Below are positions 15,846 to 23,976 of a DNA stretch of 64,000 nucleotides, piece after piece. The number at the start of each line of letters is the position of its first letter. Positions within the stretch are counted from its first letter, which is position 1. Source of the stretch: a virus. Position numbers and translations under genes: made by a program. The DNA lies in the IMG/VR virus record IMGVR_UViG_3300025083_000017, positions 1 through 64,000 of that record; one strand, 5' to 3'. The notes under the pieces were generated by a model. It was not told where the DNA came from and ran no database searches. It saw only the letters and a program-made list of their open reading frames with translations.

Positions 15846-16537
15846 TTAATTGCAATAACTCCAACGAACTGATGATTTCTCCAGAAGATCTGACAGTCTT
15901 TGAACCCTGCAGTCATCACCATATCTCTCAACTCAGACCATGTATTAGGTTTCAACATATCACGAAGTTGTTTCTCCTTATCCATGATTTGTTCAGCAGA
16001 GAAGGTCTTTCTCTTGTAATCATAATGATTAAAGGTAAGAAGTTCTTGAAAGAATGCATTCTCACACATCAACTTCTCGGCAAAGATGAATGCACCACCC
16101 TCATTGAGACCATTATATATCTTATTGATAGTCTCCTGTCTGGTAGTCTTGGGCATGAACTGTAGGGTGAATAGTGATGTTACCAGAGAACAGTTCTTGA
16201 ACTCATAGTTAATAACATTACCACGGACCCATTCTAATATTGCACCAGGGTATTCTTTACGAACCTCGATATGACGTTCTTCAAGATCATCATAGAAACT
16301 ACCAGCAAGTTCTACACCCACATAATGTGCATACTGACGATTAGGGTTGTTACCAATAATCATCTTGGTAAGTTTACCTGTGGAACACCCAACATCAACG
16401 ACTTTAGTATGGTCTTCTACAAAGTATCGTGAGAATGATACAGTGTCCTCTAGAAGGTTTGAGTAACCTCTGATACTATCGTTGATATGATTATCAAATC
16501 CTTCAGGAGAATGTGCAAAAGAAAAGTCGTATGTCAT
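15842..16537 (-). CDS. CmoA-like SAM-dependent methyltransferase
   Basis: The 231-residue Rossmann methyltransferase has motif I VVDVGCSTGK (46-55), an acidic strand end (VGVELAGSF), and FTLQFMPKTTRQ. Its arrangement resembles CmoA, which makes carboxy-SAM for tRNA wobble-uridine modification. The true substrate is unknown, and other small-molecule methyltransferases share this fold. It begins the coupled run CmoA-like, PP-loop, Dcm. No CmoB homologue was seen in the window, so a CmoA role would depend on a host partner. Confidence 0.78.
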   Translation of the reverse strand: MTYDFSFAHSPEGFDNHINDSIRGYSNLLEDTVSFSRYFVEDHTKVVDVGCSTGKLTKMIIGNNPNRQYAHYVGVELAGSFYDDLEERHIEVRKEYPGAILEWVRGNVINYEFKNCSLVTSLFTLQFMPKTTRQETINKIYNGLNEGGAFIFAEKLMCENAFFQELLTFNHYDYKRKTFSAEQIMDKEKQLRDMLKPNTWSELRDMVMTAGFKDCQIFWRNHQFVGVIAIK

Positions 16538-16538
16538 A

Positions 16539-16724
16539 TTACTTACCGTGTGTTTCGTATTCTAGTGCGTCGTCAATTTTTTTGTCAAGTGTTGCAATAA
16601 CATTACGAACATCTACAATTCGTGGTGGAATACATGTGGGGTCAAGAGTATAACCCTTTTGTTCTACAAACAGAGCCTGACGAACTACTGCTGCTTGTTG
16701 TAAATTTAGTTCAAGATTAATCAT
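16539..16724 (-). CDS. Small hypothetical protein
   Basis: Sixty-one residues, mostly helical, with NLQQAAVVRQALFVEQKGY then VRNVIATLDKKIDDAL. The ribosome binding site GGAGGAGA just upstream of ATG is strong, supporting a real gene. It ends 1 base before the methyltransferase start. No function can be assigned. Confidence 0.7.
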   Translation of the reverse strand: MINLELNLQQAAVVRQALFVEQKGYTLDPTCIPPRIVDVRNVIATLDKKIDDALEYETHGK

Positions 16725-16735
16725 AGATCTCCTCC

Positions 16736-17254
16736 TTATGATAGTGCTTTAGAAAGTTCTGCGTTGATAGTCAATGCCACATCTGAGGGAACATTGGCAT
16801 ATTCTGCTTTAAAATTACTGTCTTGAATAATAATTATGGCACATCCCTCGTCAATTTTAGTTTTGCTTTCTTCAATCATAGACACACTTTCTGGAACTCC
16901 ATTACCATCTTCAAACCAAGCAAATTTTCCAATAGACCTTTCCTTAAAAATATTAGGAAGATCATCTCTCCAATCATTCCATTCAGGAGAAAGTTTACGA
17001 CTGACAAATCTTGTTGAAATCATATCAACAATCTTATTTAACTCATCATCATCAAAGAGAAAAGAAAAGTGATTTCTCACAATATCTTTAATTCCTCTCA
17101 AACAACTGCTATTTGGATTCCTAATAACTTGGTCAGCAAGCGCTCTACGAACGATTCTTCTCCAACTCTTACTAAACTCCTCATCAAAAGATGGAAACTT
17201 TTCTTTAAGTTGATCTACTGTTATTTTTACTTTTTTCTTATTTCTTGTAGTCAT
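16736..17254 (-). CDS. Hypothetical protein
   Basis: A 172-residue protein with a basic N-terminus (TTRNKKKVKI), a helical middle with many Arg, Asp and Trp residues, and a C-terminal beta-type stretch (GCAIIIIQDS). AAGGAG precedes its ATG, and it overlaps the mazG stop by 4 bases. No domain was recognised. It lies between MazG and the methyltransferase run. Confidence 0.7.
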   Translation of the reverse strand: MTTRNKKKVKITVDQLKEKFPSFDEEFSKSWRRIVRRALADQVIRNPNSSCLRGIKDIVRNHFSFLFDDDELNKIVDMISTRFVSRKLSPEWNDWRDDLPNIFKERSIGKFAWFEDGNGVPESVSMIEESKTKIDEGCAIIIIQDSNFKAEYANVPSDVALTINAELSKALS

Positions 17255-17697
17255 ACATCTCCTTCTTGACGGTTTTCGGAATACTGAACATCAAATGTTC
17301 CTTCTGGATAACGAGCAGAGAGTTTCTCTACATTCATTGAAAGAATTTCATCGAAGTCAGTGTCAAGTGCCATACATGCTTGTGCCATGTACCACATAAT
17401 GTCACCCATCTCACGTTTCATATGAAAGACATTCTCTTCGGTATATGGCTTACCTTGAAGAAACATTTTCTTTACAACTTCAGCAAACTCACCAGCCTCA
17501 GCAGTCAAACCAAATGCAGCAGTCATCAATTGAGTGACATTACAATCATCTTTGACTTCAAGTTCAGTGAGTCTTTTTGAAAGAGTGGGCCAATCAAGAC
17601 TTGGTTGACTTGTTGTTTGACGAACGAAATCAACATATTTGGTAGGGTCGATGGTCATAGTTTTAGTTGTAATAGTTTCTTGTTGTCGTAGTTTCAT
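17251..17697 (-). CDS. mazG: MazG-type nucleotide pyrophosphohydrolase
   Basis: MazG enzymes hydrolyse nucleoside triphosphates to monophosphates; in cyanophages they are thought to shape host nucleotide or ppGpp pools. The metal site is visible: E67xxE70 and E73 in GLTAEAGEFAEVVKK, and E96xxD99 in KREMGDIMWY. The 148-residue length fits a single-domain MazG. The ATG overlaps the gp41 stop (TAATG), which I take as the coupled start; another ATG at 17658 lacks a binding site. Confidence 0.88.
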   Translation of the reverse strand: MKLRQQETITTKTMTIDPTKYVDFVRQTTSQPSLDWPTLSKRLTELEVKDDCNVTQLMTAAFGLTAEAGEFAEVVKKMFLQGKPYTEENVFHMKREMGDIMWYMAQACMALDTDFDEILSMNVEKLSARYPEGTFDVQYSENRQEGDV

Positions 17698-19070
17698 TAG
17701 AACTTGAACCCTTCAAATGTCTTTTTGGGTTTGTCATCATAAGTATACTCCTCATCCTTCTTATTGTCAAGAAGGTCATCCTGTGCTGTTTGCTCACAAT
17801 CGTATAGTCTCATCTTGGCACGATCAATACCAATCACAAATCTCTTGTAGACGTTACCATCATTGTATCTGTTCTTCAATTGTTTTACAAGTATCTGTCC
17901 CAAGGATTCGAGCTCTTCAGTACTAATAAGGGCAAACATAAGATCAGCAGTAGCAGGGAGACCAAAGGACTCAGAAGTATCAGTAAGCTCGACATCAGAG
18001 CTACCATAACCAGAACGAGTGGTCTGCGTGGCAGATACGATAGGGACGTTTGCTTCGCAAGCCAATCCTCTAAGTTCTTCAGCAATGCTTTTAATAACTG
18101 TATATGAATTAACATTACTACCTCCCCTATACCTAGAGGAAGCACAAATATTGAGGTAATCAATAAAAATAATGTCAGGTCTAAATGATTTCTTAAGAGC
18201 AAGCTCATTGAGAAGTGCGGTAAAGTGTCCACTATGTGCACTCGCGGTTGGGTATTCTTTGATGATAAGTGTTCCTTGAGTCTTTTGTGCGAGGTTTGTT
18301 ACCTTCTTCTCAAAAGTCTGTTTAGGAAGTTCACCTATGTCTTGAATATTTACATTCAAAAGATTGGCATCAATCCTTTCCGCAATCTTCTCTTCAGCCA
18401 TCTCCATAGTAATATACAATACGTTCTTACCAGTAAGAAGAACAGAAGAAGCCATATGACACATAAACAAAGACTTGCCGACACCAGTCCCAGCAAGGGC
18501 GATGTTGAGTGTCTTATTAGGAAGACCACCTTTTGTAATCTTGTTAAAGAAGTCCAGGTCGAATGGAATCCGATTCTCTTTTCTGTGGTAAGACTCATAC
18601 CGCTCTTCGTAGTCTAGAAGATAATCATGACCAACATGATTATCAAAACTTACAGCAAGTGCATCAGAAAGAATAGAAGGGATTGCATCAGGAGCTTTAT
18701 TGTTATCCTGACCGTCTGCAATCTGAATCGATTCCATCAAAGCCAAATAGATGGCTCTTTCTCTACACCACTTTTCAGTGGTATTTAATAACCAATCGTG
18801 GTCTGTTGGTTCGTTTTCTAGACAACTAATGAGTTGAGTAACTTCCTTGAAGTTAGACTCATTGATGTCACTTCTCTTCTCAATCTCAATAGAAAGAATC
18901 TCTTGAGTTGGAACATCATTATACTGATTTACAAAGTCGGTTATCTCCTCAAATACAATCTTTTGATTAGCATCTTGGAAATAATCTGGTTTGATGAAGG
19001 GAATACATTTTCTTAAGAAGTCTTCATTATGCAATAGATTCTTGAGTACAAGAAATTCAACCTTCTCCAT
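17697..19070 (-). CDS. 41: Replicative DNA helicase, T4 gp41-like (DnaB family)
   Basis: Gp41 unwinds DNA ahead of the polymerase and recruits primase. The RecA-like core has Walker A GTGVGKS (194-200) and Walker B FIDYLNICAS, with a helical N-terminal domain before it. A short charged tail (PKKTFEGFKF) follows. The 457-residue length is normal. It overlaps uvsX by 14 bases and mazG by 1. Confidence 0.93.
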   Translation of the reverse strand: MEKVEFLVLKNLLHNEDFLRKCIPFIKPDYFQDANQKIVFEEITDFVNQYNDVPTQEILSIEIEKRSDINESNFKEVTQLISCLENEPTDHDWLLNTTEKWCRERAIYLALMESIQIADGQDNNKAPDAIPSILSDALAVSFDNHVGHDYLLDYEERYESYHRKENRIPFDLDFFNKITKGGLPNKTLNIALAGTGVGKSLFMCHMASSVLLTGKNVLYITMEMAEEKIAERIDANLLNVNIQDIGELPKQTFEKKVTNLAQKTQGTLIIKEYPTASAHSGHFTALLNELALKKSFRPDIIFIDYLNICASSRYRGGSNVNSYTVIKSIAEELRGLACEANVPIVSATQTTRSGYGSSDVELTDTSESFGLPATADLMFALISTEELESLGQILVKQLKNRYNDGNVYKRFVIGIDRAKMRLYDCEQTAQDDLLDNKKDEEYTYDDKPKKTFEGFKF

Positions 19071-20064
19071 AACTAAACTCTTTCCGTGCGATTTGATCTA
19101 ATTGTTCCATCACCTCTGGGGTGAAGTATGTCTCTGGGTCTTTCAGGATTGCCTTGGCATAGACTTTCTTACCGTCCATCTCATACCGTCCAGCAACATT
19201 CTTCCACAGTCCACCAAGTTCTCCTAGCTCAAGTAGACCATAATAACGATCAAGACCACGATGATCGTAATAGAGACGAATAGTAACATCCTTATTCTCC
19301 TTGCTTAAACGCGACTTAGCAGTCTTTGCCTTGATAAGGTTTCCAACGACTTCCGTTCCATCCTTTTCTTTCTTCTTACTGAGATAGATGATAGTACTAG
19401 CAGCGTACTTAAGACCACTACCACCCCCCATTTCTTTAGTAGGAACGTAAGAGCCAATAACATCGTAGGTATGATTGGTAACAATCATTGGAATATTTGC
19501 TTGACCAAGTTTCAATGTTAACATCCTAAATGCACCTTTAACAAGTTGAGATTTAGTCATGTCTCGAACCTGTTTATCGTTCAATGCATCAGTTATCTCC
19601 TTCTCAGTCGATAACATACCCAAAGAGTCTAACACGAACATACAAGGTTTACGTTCGTCTTCTGGTGTCTTCAAATATATATCAACAGCCTGTAGTGCCT
19701 TCTGTCTAAACTGTTCAATTGTTACGACATTCACAACAACCAGTCGTGTTAAGTCAATCCCACGACTTGAAAGAAGAGATTTGTTAACTGCTGCCTCAGT
19801 ATCAAAGTACAGACAGTAACCGTCAGGATTACTGTCCATAAAATTCTTAACCACAGCGAGACTAAAGAAAGTCTTCCCAGTAGAAGACTCACCAGCAATG
19901 GCAGTAATCTTATTCCCAGAAACACCACCAAATATACTACCTGAGACCAGTGAATTAAGAACGTAAGAACCCGTGTCCACATAGGTTTCCGTGTCGTCGA
20001 TGTTTGAGGCAAGTTGGGTATACTCATCACCAATCTCTTTTACAATATCTTTTAAGAAGTCCAT
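19057..20064 (-). CDS. uvsX: RecA-like recombinase UvsX
   Basis: UvsX forms filaments on single-stranded DNA and drives strand exchange for recombination-dependent replication. Walker A is GESSTGKT (58-65), and Walker B falls in CMFVLDSLGML. MGGGSGLKYAAST is the DNA-binding loop region. The 335-residue length is slightly shorter than T4 UvsX. It partners with UvsY, found at 38897-39331. Its ATG touches the gp43 stop. Confidence 0.94.
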   Translation of the reverse strand: MDFLKDIVKEIGDEYTQLASNIDDTETYVDTGSYVLNSLVSGSIFGGVSGNKITAIAGESSTGKTFFSLAVVKNFMDSNPDGYCLYFDTEAAVNKSLLSSRGIDLTRLVVVNVVTIEQFRQKALQAVDIYLKTPEDERKPCMFVLDSLGMLSTEKEITDALNDKQVRDMTKSQLVKGAFRMLTLKLGQANIPMIVTNHTYDVIGSYVPTKEMGGGSGLKYAASTIIYLSKKKEKDGTEVVGNLIKAKTAKSRLSKENKDVTIRLYYDHRGLDRYYGLLELGELGGLWKNVAGRYEMDGKKVYAKAILKDPETYFTPEVMEQLDQIARKEFSYGEG

Positions 20065-22559
20065 CAGGCAAAAAACGAATCAAGGTTTACAGTTTTCTCA
20101 ACATGCCATCCAATAGCATCAAGAATGGTCTTGAGTGGTTCAAGGAAAGCTTTGTTGAATTGTAGGTCATAATCAACGTACTTGTCAAGACCAATCTCAC
20201 TAGGGAAATCTGAAATAAACGAGATTACATTTTCCCTAATAATGTTTGGTTTCTTGAGGTAGATAAACTTAATCTTCTCACCATTGTTGATATAAGAATA
20301 CTTATTTGTCAGACCATACTCTTTAATATAATGATTATATAGAAGTGCCCCACGAACATGAATAGGAGAACCCTTACCGTAGATAGTTGAGTAACTCTTA
20401 TGTTTCTTTACATCAGAAACTGAACGAGGGAATGCAATCTCTTCTGGTCGCATATTATTAAACTTCTTCCGAGAGTCTTCGATGAAATCAATTACCTCAT
20501 CCTCAGTACCGTTCATCATCAACTTAAGAGCATCCTTAATCATCTTTCTACAGGGTGCAGGTGTAGATGATTTGACTGCCTCGATACCCATAATCTTCAG
20601 TTTAGGTTCTGAATATCTAACCCCTTCACTGTCCCACACATTGAGAATGTATCTCTTTTTTGCTGTCCAGATTCCACGGTCTGCAATATTCTCCCGTTTC
20701 ATCTGCATCTTCTGATCGTATGCATTTACATACGTCGCAAGTTCCTGGTAAGACTCCTCAATAAAAGGTTCCAACTTCTCTTCGCAGATCTTGTTAAGTA
20801 TGGACACAACCTCAACCTTATTATCAGACTTACTAGAAAGAAATTTATCAACAATAGGTCCAAAGTTAATATAGATTGAGTCAGTGTCAGATGCAATGAC
20901 ATAATCCGTATCTTGAGTTTGTAATAGGTTATTTAGATACCCGTTTACCTTGTTCTCAATCCATCGAATAGAAGTTTGTCCTGAAAGAGTGATGGCTTCT
21001 GCATTAGCAAGTTTAAAGAAACGAAAGTATTGATTACCAATTGCACCATAACAAGAGTTCAATGCAATCTTACGAGCCATCTGGAAGTTATTGTATTTTG
21101 CGATATCTTTCTCTAGTTGTTTAGTGGGTTTCTTCTCATACTCTTGTTGTGCTTGGAGCATTTTCTTCTTATAAATCTTACGCTCTGCATACATCTTCTC
21201 CATGAGTTCAGGCATAAACCCTCTAATGTCCTTACGAAACATTGCACCATTAGCACAGACTGCATAGTCCTTATACATCTCAAAGGTGATCTCCTTGTTT
21301 AAGATCCTATCAATAGTTGCGGAAGGATGTTTCTCTTCAATCAGAGTCTCTGGAGAAATATTGTATTGCATCATCAGGTGAGGGTACAAGGAGTTAAGGT
21401 CAAACGATACCACCCAGTCATAGACACCAGGAATAGGTTGTTTTACATATGCACCTTCATATCTCTTCTCCTTATCACTTCTATCTCTAGGAGGTACAAC
21501 AATGTCTCTCTTCTTGAGATAATTATAGATGATGGTGTCCCACATACGAACTTGAAACATAACATCGACATAGTTTACCTTAGCATCATATGCCATGGTT
21601 AATGCCAACTCAATCAGTTTCATCTTGTCTTCCATACGGTCAACAAGTTCTACGTCAACAATGTTATAGTCTACAAATTTTTTCCAGTTACCATCATAGA
21701 ACTCTTTGAACGTATTGAACTCTGAGTGGTCCAACTTCTTCTGACCAAGTTCTACTTCTGCGATATAATCTAATCGATACGACTCCTGTGCTTTATAAGT
21801 AAACTTCTTATAAAGTTCAAGATAATCTAGAGTAGTGACCCCAGCAATATCAAAAGTATTGAACTCTCTACCTTTAATAAAGACAGCTTCTTGACTTACA
21901 ATGCCCCAAGGAGAAAGAAGTTTCAACTTCTTGAGTCCCATTATGCGATCGATTCTTCCACATAAGTATGGAATATCATACAGTTTTACGTTCCAACCAG
22001 TTACAATTTCTGGTGGGTTCCGATTCCACCAGGCAATGAATGAGTTGAGCATGTCAATCTCATTTTCATAATGGTAATAAGTTACGTTACTCTGGGATGG
22101 CGTATATCTATGTCTACCCCAGGTTGTAATCTTTTTAGTTGTGTAATCCTGAACAGAGATAGTTAACATCTCTTCAGAGCAAGAATCTGGATCAGGAAAT
22201 CCCTCTTCAGACTTAACCTCAATATCAATCGTTATGAGATTGATCTTTGTAATGTCAAACTTAATCTCATCTTCAGGATAGTTTTCAGAGATGTATTGAA
22301 ATGCATATCGGTCATTACCATAAATCTTGAAATTATCTACGCCATCATACTTCTTGTAGAACTCTCTACAGTCACGAATAGAACCCGGAATAATAGGTTC
22401 TAGATTATCTCCCTCTAATGTTTTATACTTTGACTCTCGGTTAGAGTTAACAAAGAGAGTTGGTTGGAACTCATCTTTGAACATGACACTCTTACCATTT
22501 TCATAACCACGGACGAGAACATTGTTTCCAACCAATTGAATGTTCGTATAAAACTTCAT
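20064..22559 (-). CDS. 43: DNA polymerase, T4 gp43-like (family B)
   Basis: A complete 831-residue replicative polymerase in one piece. The exonuclease domain has Exo I at 112-114 (DIE). The polymerase motifs A (DLNSLYP, 387-393) and C (DTDS, 558-561) are present, with KIALNSCYGAIG before motif C. The RegA repressor, clamp and clamp loader are upstream on the same strand. It begins inside the end of the small Sm-like gene (4-base ATGA overlap), so translation is probably coupled. Confidence 0.97.
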   Translation of the reverse strand: MKFYTNIQLVGNNVLVRGYENGKSVMFKDEFQPTLFVNSNRESKYKTLEGDNLEPIIPGSIRDCREFYKKYDGVDNFKIYGNDRYAFQYISENYPEDEIKFDITKINLITIDIEVKSEEGFPDPDSCSEEMLTISVQDYTTKKITTWGRHRYTPSQSNVTYYHYENEIDMLNSFIAWWNRNPPEIVTGWNVKLYDIPYLCGRIDRIMGLKKLKLLSPWGIVSQEAVFIKGREFNTFDIAGVTTLDYLELYKKFTYKAQESYRLDYIAEVELGQKKLDHSEFNTFKEFYDGNWKKFVDYNIVDVELVDRMEDKMKLIELALTMAYDAKVNYVDVMFQVRMWDTIIYNYLKKRDIVVPPRDRSDKEKRYEGAYVKQPIPGVYDWVVSFDLNSLYPHLMMQYNISPETLIEEKHPSATIDRILNKEITFEMYKDYAVCANGAMFRKDIRGFMPELMEKMYAERKIYKKKMLQAQQEYEKKPTKQLEKDIAKYNNFQMARKIALNSCYGAIGNQYFRFFKLANAEAITLSGQTSIRWIENKVNGYLNNLLQTQDTDYVIASDTDSIYINFGPIVDKFLSSKSDNKVEVVSILNKICEEKLEPFIEESYQELATYVNAYDQKMQMKRENIADRGIWTAKKRYILNVWDSEGVRYSEPKLKIMGIEAVKSSTPAPCRKMIKDALKLMMNGTEDEVIDFIEDSRKKFNNMRPEEIAFPRSVSDVKKHKSYSTIYGKGSPIHVRGALLYNHYIKEYGLTNKYSYINNGEKIKFIYLKKPNIIRENVISFISDFPSEIGLDKYVDYDLQFNKAFLEPLKTILDAIGWHVEKTVNLDSFFA

Positions 22560-22825
22560 TCCTTCACCAGGCTCTCGTATTTGTCTCTCAGTTTACTATT
22601 GGGTTCCGTAATCGTCAAGATTTTGTCCGAGTGAATCATGAATGTGTTTTGATTCGTGATATTGATCAACCAAGGTTGTAATGTCATATTCAAGTCATCA
22701 CTCAAAATAAATGGTTCCGTCATTTTGCAATCAGGATCTCCAATTTCACATGTTATTTCTTCAATCTGTGCTAACAGAATCTGTTGATTCATCAGAACTA
22801 GCACTTTCAGATTCTCTAGCTTCAT
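22556..22825 (-). CDS. Sm/Hfq-like small protein, second of a tandem pair
   Basis: This 89-residue protein follows the layout of the Sm-like family first seen in cyanophage-type sequences: a first strand (LKVLVLMNQQILLAQI), TLQPW in the middle, and LTITEPNSKLRDKY at the end. The invariant GEDVVA of its paralogs is changed to NQQILLAQ. The ATG at 22825 gives GGAG about 9 bases upstream and keeps strand 1, so I prefer it over 22792. It overlaps its tandem paralog by 65 bases out of frame and overlaps gp43 by 4. RNA binding is suggested by the fold only. Confidence 0.75.
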   Translation of the reverse strand: MKLENLKVLVLMNQQILLAQIEEITCEIGDPDCKMTEPFILSDDLNMTLQPWLINITNQNTFMIHSDKILTITEPNSKLRDKYESLVKE

Positions 22826-23120
22826 ACTGGTCTACTCCGTCTTGGTACATTGTTTTTAATTGATTCACTGGTTCAGTAATTGTAACTACCCAGTCAGAAA
22901 CCACAGGAATCACTTTGTCAGAACTTAGTGGCATCCACGGTTGAAGTTGAATTTTAGATGGAACTTTAGCACTACCTTCTACCTGACTCATGTCAGCAAC
23001 AAGTTTTACTCTACAAGGATACTTAAGATAGTAACCAACTACCTTTTCCTCAACAACCATTTCCTGAATATCTGCGACTACATCTTCCCCAGATTTCAGA
23101 AGTAAAAGTTTTACAGTCAT
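22761..23120 (-). CDS. Sm/Hfq-like small protein, first of a tandem pair
   Basis: The 119 residues have the family pattern: KLLLLKSGEDVVADI at the start, IQLQPWMPLSSDKV in the middle, and VVTITEPVNQLKTMY after. A Ser/Glu-rich acidic tail (SESASSDESTDSVSTD) follows. This is the first gene after the perfect-consensus promoter at 23144-23172, so it is probably among the earliest replication-operon products. A crystal structure of a related cyanophage-type protein showed an Sm fold, from memory. The acidic tail is encoded by DNA that also encodes the start of the next paralog. Confidence 0.78.
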   Translation of the reverse strand: MTVKLLLLKSGEDVVADIQEMVVEEKVVGYYLKYPCRVKLVADMSQVEGSAKVPSKIQLQPWMPLSSDKVIPVVSDWVVTITEPVNQLKTMYQDGVDQYEARESESASSDESTDSVSTD

Positions 23121-23143
23121 TTTTTTTATAATTTCCTAGTTTA

Positions 23144-23172
23144 ATTATACCAATAAAAAAGCGGGGTGTCAA
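23144..23172 (-). promoter_or_regulatory. Sigma-70 consensus early promoter overlapping a terminator hairpin
   Basis: TTGACA (23167-23172) and TATAAT (23144-23149) on the minus strand are exactly 17 bases apart. The -35 box lies in the right arm of the hsp20 terminator hairpin, and the spacer includes that terminator's T run. It should drive the two Sm-like genes, gp43, uvsX, gp41 and mazG. Confidence 0.88.
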
Positions 23173-23196
23173 CTGGCAATTGCCAGTTACCCCGCT
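23155..23196 (-). terminator. Rho-independent terminator after hsp20 with an embedded -35 box
   Basis: On the minus strand an outer stem (AGCGGGGT with ACCCCGCT) encloses a perfect inner 9-bp palindrome (AACTGGCAATTGCCAGTT), then TTTTTT. A 3-base bulge (GAC on the minus strand) in the right arm completes the TTGACA of the next promoter. Stable stem plus T run make termination likely. Confidence 0.85.
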
Positions 23197-23220
23197 GTCT
23201 ATGCGACGACGATACTCTAT

Positions 23221-23649
23221 TTAGAGATACTCTTTGCGCTGATGATGTTCTGGAACAACCTTTGTAAGGGTCACTGACAAAAGTCCGTCTTCAAATACGA
23301 CGTTGGAGACTTCTGTATCTTCAGCAAGGGTCCAGGATCGCTCAAAGTTTCTTCTAGCCAGACCCTTGTGGATAAACGTCCCTGTCTCGTCAGATGCCTC
23401 TTTTTCCCCCCTGATAAAAAGTTTTCCATACTCGGTGTAAGCATTTACTTCTTCCTTTTTGAATCCTGCTAGTGCGATTTCTAAACGCGTTTCTGTACTA
23501 TTTACCTGAACTACGTTGTATGGAGGGTAGTTCTGTGTAGATGCGTTGAAAATTCTGGTAAAGTAATCATCCATACCAATAGAATTTCTAGTAATCTGAT
23601 GCATTAGCTGATCCAAATCTGCAGCATTATACTTCGTTAGATTAGTCAT
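23221..23649 (-). CDS. Small heat-shock protein, Hsp20 / alpha-crystallin family
   Basis: The 142-residue protein is an Hsp20-type chaperone. It has an alpha-crystallin domain with LEIALAGFKKEEVNAYTEYG, the conserved GLARRNFERSWTLAED, and EDGLLSVTLTKVVPE near the end. A perfect AAGGAG lies just before ATG at 23649, which sets the start; the longer upstream frame includes the late promoter and is not used. Hsp20 proteins in cyanophages are thought to aid capsid or host-protein folding. The gene has its own late promoter and terminator although its neighbours are early replication genes. Confidence 0.93.
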   Translation of the reverse strand: MTNLTKYNAADLDQLMHQITRNSIGMDDYFTRIFNASTQNYPPYNVVQVNSTETRLEIALAGFKKEEVNAYTEYGKLFIRGEKEASDETGTFIHKGLARRNFERSWTLAEDTEVSNVVFEDGLLSVTLTKVVPEHHQRKEYL

Positions 23650-23705
23650 TTTAAGCTCCTTATTAAAGCGAGTTTGTGTTGTGTGGACCCTTACGGCATC
23701 CGATG

Positions 23706-23713
23706 TATTTATA
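23706..23713 (-). promoter_or_regulatory. T4-type late promoter of hsp20
   Basis: A perfect TATAAATA lies 56 bases before the hsp20 ATG, directly downstream of a terminator. This makes hsp20 a separate late transcription unit inside the replication region. Confidence 0.85.
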
Positions 23714-23720
23714 GCGCAAC

Positions 23721-23753
23721 AAAAAAAGTAGATACAGTATAAACCGTATCTAC
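23721..23753 (-). terminator. Rho-independent terminator upstream of hsp20
   Basis: On the minus strand GTAGATAC and GTATCTAC form an 8-bp stem with a 10-base loop, followed by TTTTTTT. It ends transcripts that pass the first terminator at 23821-23845. Confidence 0.8.
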
Positions 23754-23811
23754 CTATAAGGGTTTCCGACTTTTGTAGAGACCGCACGAAAGGAGTCTCA
23801 CACTTATTTAT
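23754..23811 (-). other. Segment between two terminators with a small hairpin, candidate ncRNA or leader
   Basis: This 58-base stretch has no ORF. A 5-bp stem (GAGAC with GTCTC at 23778-23782 and 23795-23799) lies inside it, and a terminator follows. Read-through of the first terminator would make a short structured RNA. No promoter is evident. Confidence 0.3.
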
Positions 23812-23976
23812 TCAAGACATAAAAAAAGAGGGTGTGGAAACCCTCCTGTCGTTATTTGGATTTTTGGGGTCAAAGTCAGGATCATAGTCATCTTCTCTCG
23901 GATCTATATGGGAATCCCACCAAAAGTATTGGCATTGATCTAATCGTAAATGACGTAGTGGTTTACTGAGTTTCAT
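23812..23976 (-). CDS. Small acidic protein coupled to regA
   Basis: An ATG at 23976 overlaps the regA stop (TAATG), with GAGGAGGG just upstream. The 54-residue product has a basic start (KLSKPLRHLRL), a Trp pair, and an acidic Asp/Pro-rich run (DPREDDYDPDFDPKNP). The last codons pass through the terminator hairpin, so the tail may be a by-product of the terminator sequence. The coupling and binding site support a real gene. Function is unknown. Confidence 0.55.
   Translation of the reverse strand: MKLSKPLRHLRLDQCQYFWWDSHIDPREDDYDPDFDPKNPNNDRRVSTPSFFMS
23821..23845 (-). terminator. Rho-independent terminator after regA
   Basis: On the minus strand GAGGGT and ACCCTC form a 6-bp stem with a 6-base loop, followed by seven T. 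It lies within the 3' end of the small acidic ORF and closes the gp45-gp44-gp62-regA transcript. Confidence 0.78.

Noticed and set aside
23650-23787. Extended N-terminus for Hsp20 up to 23787
   Set aside because: The extension would span a terminator and the late promoter; a perfect AAGGAG marks ATG 23649.
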